31,764 nucleotides of DNA, from the NCBI GenBank assembly GCA_958420075.1, contig CATZIM010000001.1, forward strand, positions 1 to 31,764, given 5' to 3'. Under the pieces are notes generated by a model. The model did no database searches. It was not told where the DNA came from and worked only from the letters and a program-made list of their open reading frames with translations. The position numbers and the translations under genes were made by a program. Position 1 is the first letter of the stretch, and the number at the start of each line of letters is the position of its first letter. Shown here piece after piece: positions 29,535 through 31,764 of this stretch. The stretch comes from an uncultured Clostridia bacterium (lineage in GTDB: Bacteria; Bacillota; Clostridia; Lachnospirales; Anaerotignaceae).

Positions 29535-29747
29535 TCAAGGCACCGGATCATAGCCGCCTTCATGAAAAGGATGGCACTTCAATAACCGCCGCACCGCAAG
29601 ATAGCCGCCCTTTAAGGCACCATACTTCTGGATGGCTTCATAGGCGTATCTGGAACAGGTGGGGGTAAAACGGCAATGGGGCCCGATATAAGGGGAGATC
29701 CCCAGCTGATACAAACGAATGAGAAACAAAAATACTTTTTTTACCAT
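29535..29747 (-). CDS. yidD: Membrane insertion efficiency factor YidD
   Basis: YidD is a small factor associated with YidC-dependent membrane insertion. The 70-residue protein is a clear family member: a short N-terminal helix, then [20 protein letters not shown] and [20 protein letters not shown]. The conserved Cys, Arg and the [14 protein letters not shown] end are present. The start is the ATG at 29747-29745, with a modest GAGATGAT upstream. It starts 14 bp after the rnpA stop and ends 75 bp before yidC. No separate promoter is visible, so it is likely part of the rpmH transcript. Confidence 0.97.
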   Translation of the reverse strand: MVKKVFLFLIRLYQLGISPYIGPHCRFTPTCSRYAYEAIQKYGALKGGYLAVRRLLKCHPFHEGGYDPVP

Positions 29748-29761
29748 ACGAACATATCATC

Positions 29762-30118
29762 TCACTTTTTTTCCGCTTCCTCCGGGCAGAAGAAATTATG
29801 TTTTTTCATCAAATGACGCAGAGAGTCCTGCACTTCCCAATAAGAAGCTTCGTTGCAGGATACCCGGGCGATGACCACGATGTCATAGCCTCTTTTGAGC
29901 TCTGCTTCCATACTGCGGTAACTTTCCCGGATCAGGCGGGTCACATGGGAGCGGACAACACTCTTGCCGACTTTTTTGCTGACGGAAATGCCCAGACGGT
30001 TTTCCGATGTGCCGTTTTTGATGATATACATCACCAGACGGCGATTGGCAAAAGATCTGCCCTTATGATATACATAGCGAAACTGAAAATTCTTTTTCAG
30101 GGATTGTGTAAAAAGCAT
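29762..30118 (-). CDS. rnpA: Ribonuclease P protein component
   Basis: RnpA is the protein subunit of RNase P, which cuts 5' leaders from tRNA precursors. The 118-residue basic protein starts MLFTQSLKKNFQFRYVYHKG, has SFANRRLVMYI, and carries the family signature ENRLGISVSKKVG followed by SVVRSHVTRLIRESYR (the RNR-like conserved helix). The C-terminus is unremarkable. The start could be 30118 or two codons upstream (30124); I prefer 30118 because homologues start at the same point relative to F-T-x-S-L. It follows rpmH by 102 bp with a hairpin between. Confidence 0.97.
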   Translation of the reverse strand: MLFTQSLKKNFQFRYVYHKGRSFANRRLVMYIIKNGTSENRLGISVSKKVGKSVVRSHVTRLIRESYRSMEAELKRGYDIVVIARVSCNEASYWEVQDSLRHLMKKHNFFCPEEAEKK

Positions 30119-30174
30119 GGTCATCCAGCTCCCTTCCCGATTTGCCTAAAAAAAATTTTTCCAATGACGAACAA

Positions 30175-30195
30175 AAGGCCACATTCTGCGGCCTT
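30175..30195 (-). terminator. Hairpin between rpmH and rnpA
   Basis: A 6-bp AAGGCC/GGCCTT stem, 9-nt loop and short TTTTG tail lie 26 bp after rpmH. It may attenuate rather than fully stop transcription, lowering rnpA relative to rpmH. Confidence 0.65.
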
Positions 30196-30220
30196 AATTT
30201 ACTCTTGGTATCATCGAAAA

Positions 30221-30355
30221 TTATGCGGACAGTACTTTTCTGCCTTTTCTTCTTCTTGCAGCCAGCACTTTTCTGCCGTTTGCAGTTCTCATTCTTTTTC
30301 TGAAGCCGTGTTCTCTGCTTCTCTGTCTTTTCTTGGGCTGAAATGTCATTTTCAT
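30221..30355 (-). CDS. rpmH: Ribosomal protein bL34
   Basis: bL34 is a small large-subunit protein. The 44-residue highly basic sequence [20 protein letters not shown] and [11 protein letters not shown] is unmistakable and of exact family length. The ATG at 30355 follows AAAGGAGGTG by 8 nt; a second ATG two codons on is possible. It begins the operon leading to rnpA, yidD, yidC and jag and has a near-consensus promoter (30417-30445). A hairpin-prone AAAGGGCG/CCCTGC stretch is present in its leader. Confidence 0.98.
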   Translation of the reverse strand: MKMTFQPKKRQRSREHGFRKRMRTANGRKVLAARRRKGRKVLSA

Positions 30356-30416
30356 TATACATGCACCTCCTTTGTCCTTGCAGGGTTTTAACGCCCTTTT
30401 TACGAGCACTGCTACT

Positions 30417-30445
30417 ATTATAGTGAAAAAGCAAGTCCCCGTCAA
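30417..30445 (-). promoter_or_regulatory. Strong promoter of the rpmH operon
   Basis: Minus strand: TTGACG (30445-30440), 17-bp spacer, perfect TATAAT (30422-30417), about 62 bp before the rpmH ATG. Near-consensus, as expected for a ribosomal protein operon. Confidence 0.9.
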
Positions 30446-30754
30446 GAAAAAAATATCCGCTACAAGGGGAATTTACGGCTTTTTTTCCATTTTCCACAAA
30501 AAATTGTACGAAATTCCATACAGAAAAAAGTACATTTGGAACTCTTTGGGACTTTTTGTTCTATATATTGTAATTAACCCGATTTTTTTCTCTGTGTTCT
30601 AATTCTATAAAAAATACAGAAAAAATATGGACTATCAAAAAACGGACTGCTGTTTTTGTGTGATTTTCCGTTTTTTTGACAAAAAAATCACAAGTTGTGC
30701 CATTTGCTTTTTTGGCTAAAATCAGACTTTTCCACAATTCAGTCCATTTTTTCA

Positions 30755-30783
30755 TTGCGGTTGTGGATAACTTTTGTTATACT
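30755..30783 (+). promoter_or_regulatory. Possible promoter overlapping a DnaA box
   Basis: TTGCGG (30755-30760), 17-bp spacer, TATACT (30778-30783). The perfect DnaA box 30762-30770 lies within the spacer, so DnaA binding would block it. No protein-coding gene with a ribosome binding site follows at once. Confidence 0.5.
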
Positions 30784-30789
30784 GAAAGA

Positions 30790-30874
30790 CAGAATCAAAA
30801 TGAGATGTGCCTCCGCGGCAGGCAGCTGTCTTGACGTACCGAATACCAAAAGGGAAACAGAGAGCTGTTTTTTT
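30790..30874 (+). ncRNA. Candidate small RNA in oriC, about 85 nt
   Basis: Downstream of the promoter at 30755 the sequence folds as a short GCCT/AGGC hairpin (about 30810-30825). A long-loop stem CAGCTGTCT (30823-30831) pairs with AGAGAGCTG (30859-30867) at 8 of 9 positions, followed by T7 (30868-30874). This gives a terminator at the end of a compact unit. A 26-codon frame inside has no ribosome binding site. No known family is recognised. The stem with a large loop is not a textbook terminator, so confidence is moderate. Confidence 0.4.
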
Positions 30875-31284
30875 GTCTGAAAATTTGCCGAAAAAAACCG
30901 TCCTGCATTGGCGGAACTTGCAAAAAAGGGGCTCCCTTTGACGACAGCGGCAGGATTTTTGTCCTTTTTTTCAGCTATTCCACAATTTCCACGTCTCTTT
31001 CCAGAAAGTTATCCACAAGCTGTTGATAACCCTGTGTATAACTTTTGTGAGCTGTGGATTTTCTGCGGATGAAAAAAATATGGTTTGCATCAAAAGACCG
31101 AAATTTCCATTTTTTCGGGATTGTGTAAAACAACGGGACTGTTTTTCCACACCGCTGTGTATAAAAAATGAAATGTGTTGTCCATACACAGGGAAAAAAC
31201 AGGGGACTGTGGGCAAATGAAAAAGTTATCCACAGCATCGGAACATCGGATTTTTGAAAAAGAAATGTAATAGGAGGATTGTTT

Positions 31285-31764
31285 ATGGACATCAACCAAT
31301 CTTGGAACGCGGCTTTGAAGCTCATCGAACAGGAAATTTCCTCATCCATCGGTTTTGAAACCTGGATTCTGCCCATTGTGCCTGTGGGCATCGACGGCAG
31401 CCGTTTTCTGCTGCAGGTCAGTGACAACGTCTGTAAGGAAATTCTGGAAAAACGTCATCTGACCCTCATTCGCAGCGCTCTGAAGAACGTGACGGGCATC
31501 AATTACGACATCGTTATCCTGACAGAAGGGGAAAAAACTCCCGTGCATACCACGGCAGAAGTGAAAAAGGAAGAAAGCGGCGATGTGGCGCGGAATCTGA
31601 ATCCCAAGTATGTATTCAGCTCTTTCGTGGTAGGCAACAGCAACCGTATGGCTCACGCGGCATCCCTTGCCGTTGCCGAATCTCCGGCAAAAGCCTACAA
31701 CCCTTTATTTTTGTACGGAAACTCCGGGCTGGGCAAAACCCACCTGATGCATTCCATTGCCCAT
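31285..31764 (+). CDS. dnaA: Chromosomal replication initiator DnaA, 5' part
   Basis: DnaA binds DnaA boxes and melts oriC using ATP-dependent assembly. The first 160 codons are in the window and the gene runs off the right edge. Residues 1-80 are domain I: a [21 protein letters not shown] opening split as usual, with the conserved Trp and the FETWI segment that contacts helicase or regulators. A short variable Glu/Lys-rich domain II (about 83-105) follows. Domain III starts at [20 protein letters not shown], with Walker A GNSGLGKT at 145-152. The ATG at 31285 follows TAGGAGGA by 6 nt. A perfect DnaA box 50 bp upstream suggests autoregulation. The rest of domain III and the DNA-binding domain IV are not visible. 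Confidence 0.98.
   Translation, partial: MDINQSWNAALKLIEQEISSSIGFETWILPIVPVGIDGSRFLLQVSDNVCKEILEKRHLTLIRSALKNVTGINYDIVILTEGEKTPVHTTAEVKKEESGDVARNLNPKYVFSSFVVGNSNRMAHAASLAVAESPAKAYNPLFLYGNSGLGKTHLMHSIAH

Larger units (their letters stand above)
30480..31240. other. Probable oriC region upstream of dnaA
   Basis: The rpmH-dnaA spacer carries perfect DnaA boxes at 30762-30770 (TGTGGATAA), 31009-31017 (TTATCCACA) and 31226-31234. One-mismatch boxes lie at 30490-30498, 30728-30736, 31021-31029, 31033-31041, 31143-31151 and 31156-31164. The densest group is 31009-31061. The 30540-30720 stretch is AT-rich, including TATATATTGTAATTAA, a candidate unwinding element. No convincing gene lies between 30446 and 31284 apart from the candidate small RNA. 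Confidence 0.85.

Noticed and set aside
30695..30880. Short plus-strand frame in the oriC spacer
   Set aside because: No ribosome binding site before any ATG, it crosses the DnaA box and the candidate promoter, and the translation has no protein-like features.

Overview
The window is a stretch of a Bacillota (Firmicutes) chromosome, most likely class Clostridia. The support is gene order: rpmH-rnpA-yidD-yidC-jag-mnmE-mnmG-rsmG-noc running away from dnaA, then a parA-parB-DUF4446 operon. A T-box-controlled serS, strong AGGAGG-type ribosome binding sites and sigma-A-type promoters agree. Species cannot be fixed from this sequence; a Lachnospirales-like gut clostridium is an inference.

Layout, right to left. 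dnaA enters at the right edge (31285 to end, + strand, cut off). The roughly 930-bp rpmH-dnaA spacer (30356-31284) carries three perfect and several near-match DnaA boxes, AT-rich DNA and a possible small RNA gene; it is the likely oriC. Leftward on the minus strand comes the classical block rpmH to noc (30355-20611). It is interrupted by a MATE transporter between mnmE and mnmG and by an unknown 140-residue gene between mnmG and rsmG. Next is an accessory block, mostly on the plus strand (14963-20165): a P-loop kinase-like protein, a small membrane protein, three tandem secreted paralogues, an alpha/beta hydrolase-fold protein without its nucleophile, and two tandem hotdog thioesterases. The minus-strand housekeeping layer resumes with argS-dgk (14767-12078), three perfect parS sites, parA-parB-DUF4446 (11838-9316), an isolated DnaA-box cluster (about 9199-9277), a Cof-type HAD phosphatase, a DUF3784 protein, a candidate small RNA, T-box-serS, tRNA-Ser(GCU), another DUF3784 protein and an AT-rich possible HNH-type nuclease. 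The left end has a plus-strand group (ArsC/Spx-like, GNAT, 35-residue peptide, SIMPL protein, unknown), then proC and an SLH-domain protein cut by the left edge.

Functional links. Chromosome replication and segregation genes dominate: DnaA, oriC, ParA/ParB with parS, and a Noc-like second ParB. Ribosome and RNA maturation (RpmH, RnpA, MnmE/MnmG, RsmG), membrane insertion (YidC, YidD, Jag) and aminoacylation (SerS with its T-box, ArgS, tRNA-Ser) are the other themes. If the fork moves left from oriC, minus-strand genes are co-directional and the plus-strand accessory genes are head-on.

The most interesting non-genic signals are a dispersed family of about 100-bp imperfect-palindrome repeats that often act as terminators, two candidate small RNAs, a DnaA-box cluster 22 kb from dnaA, and a hairpin that could compete with the serS T-box terminator. 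No CRISPR array, prophage or insertion sequence was seen.
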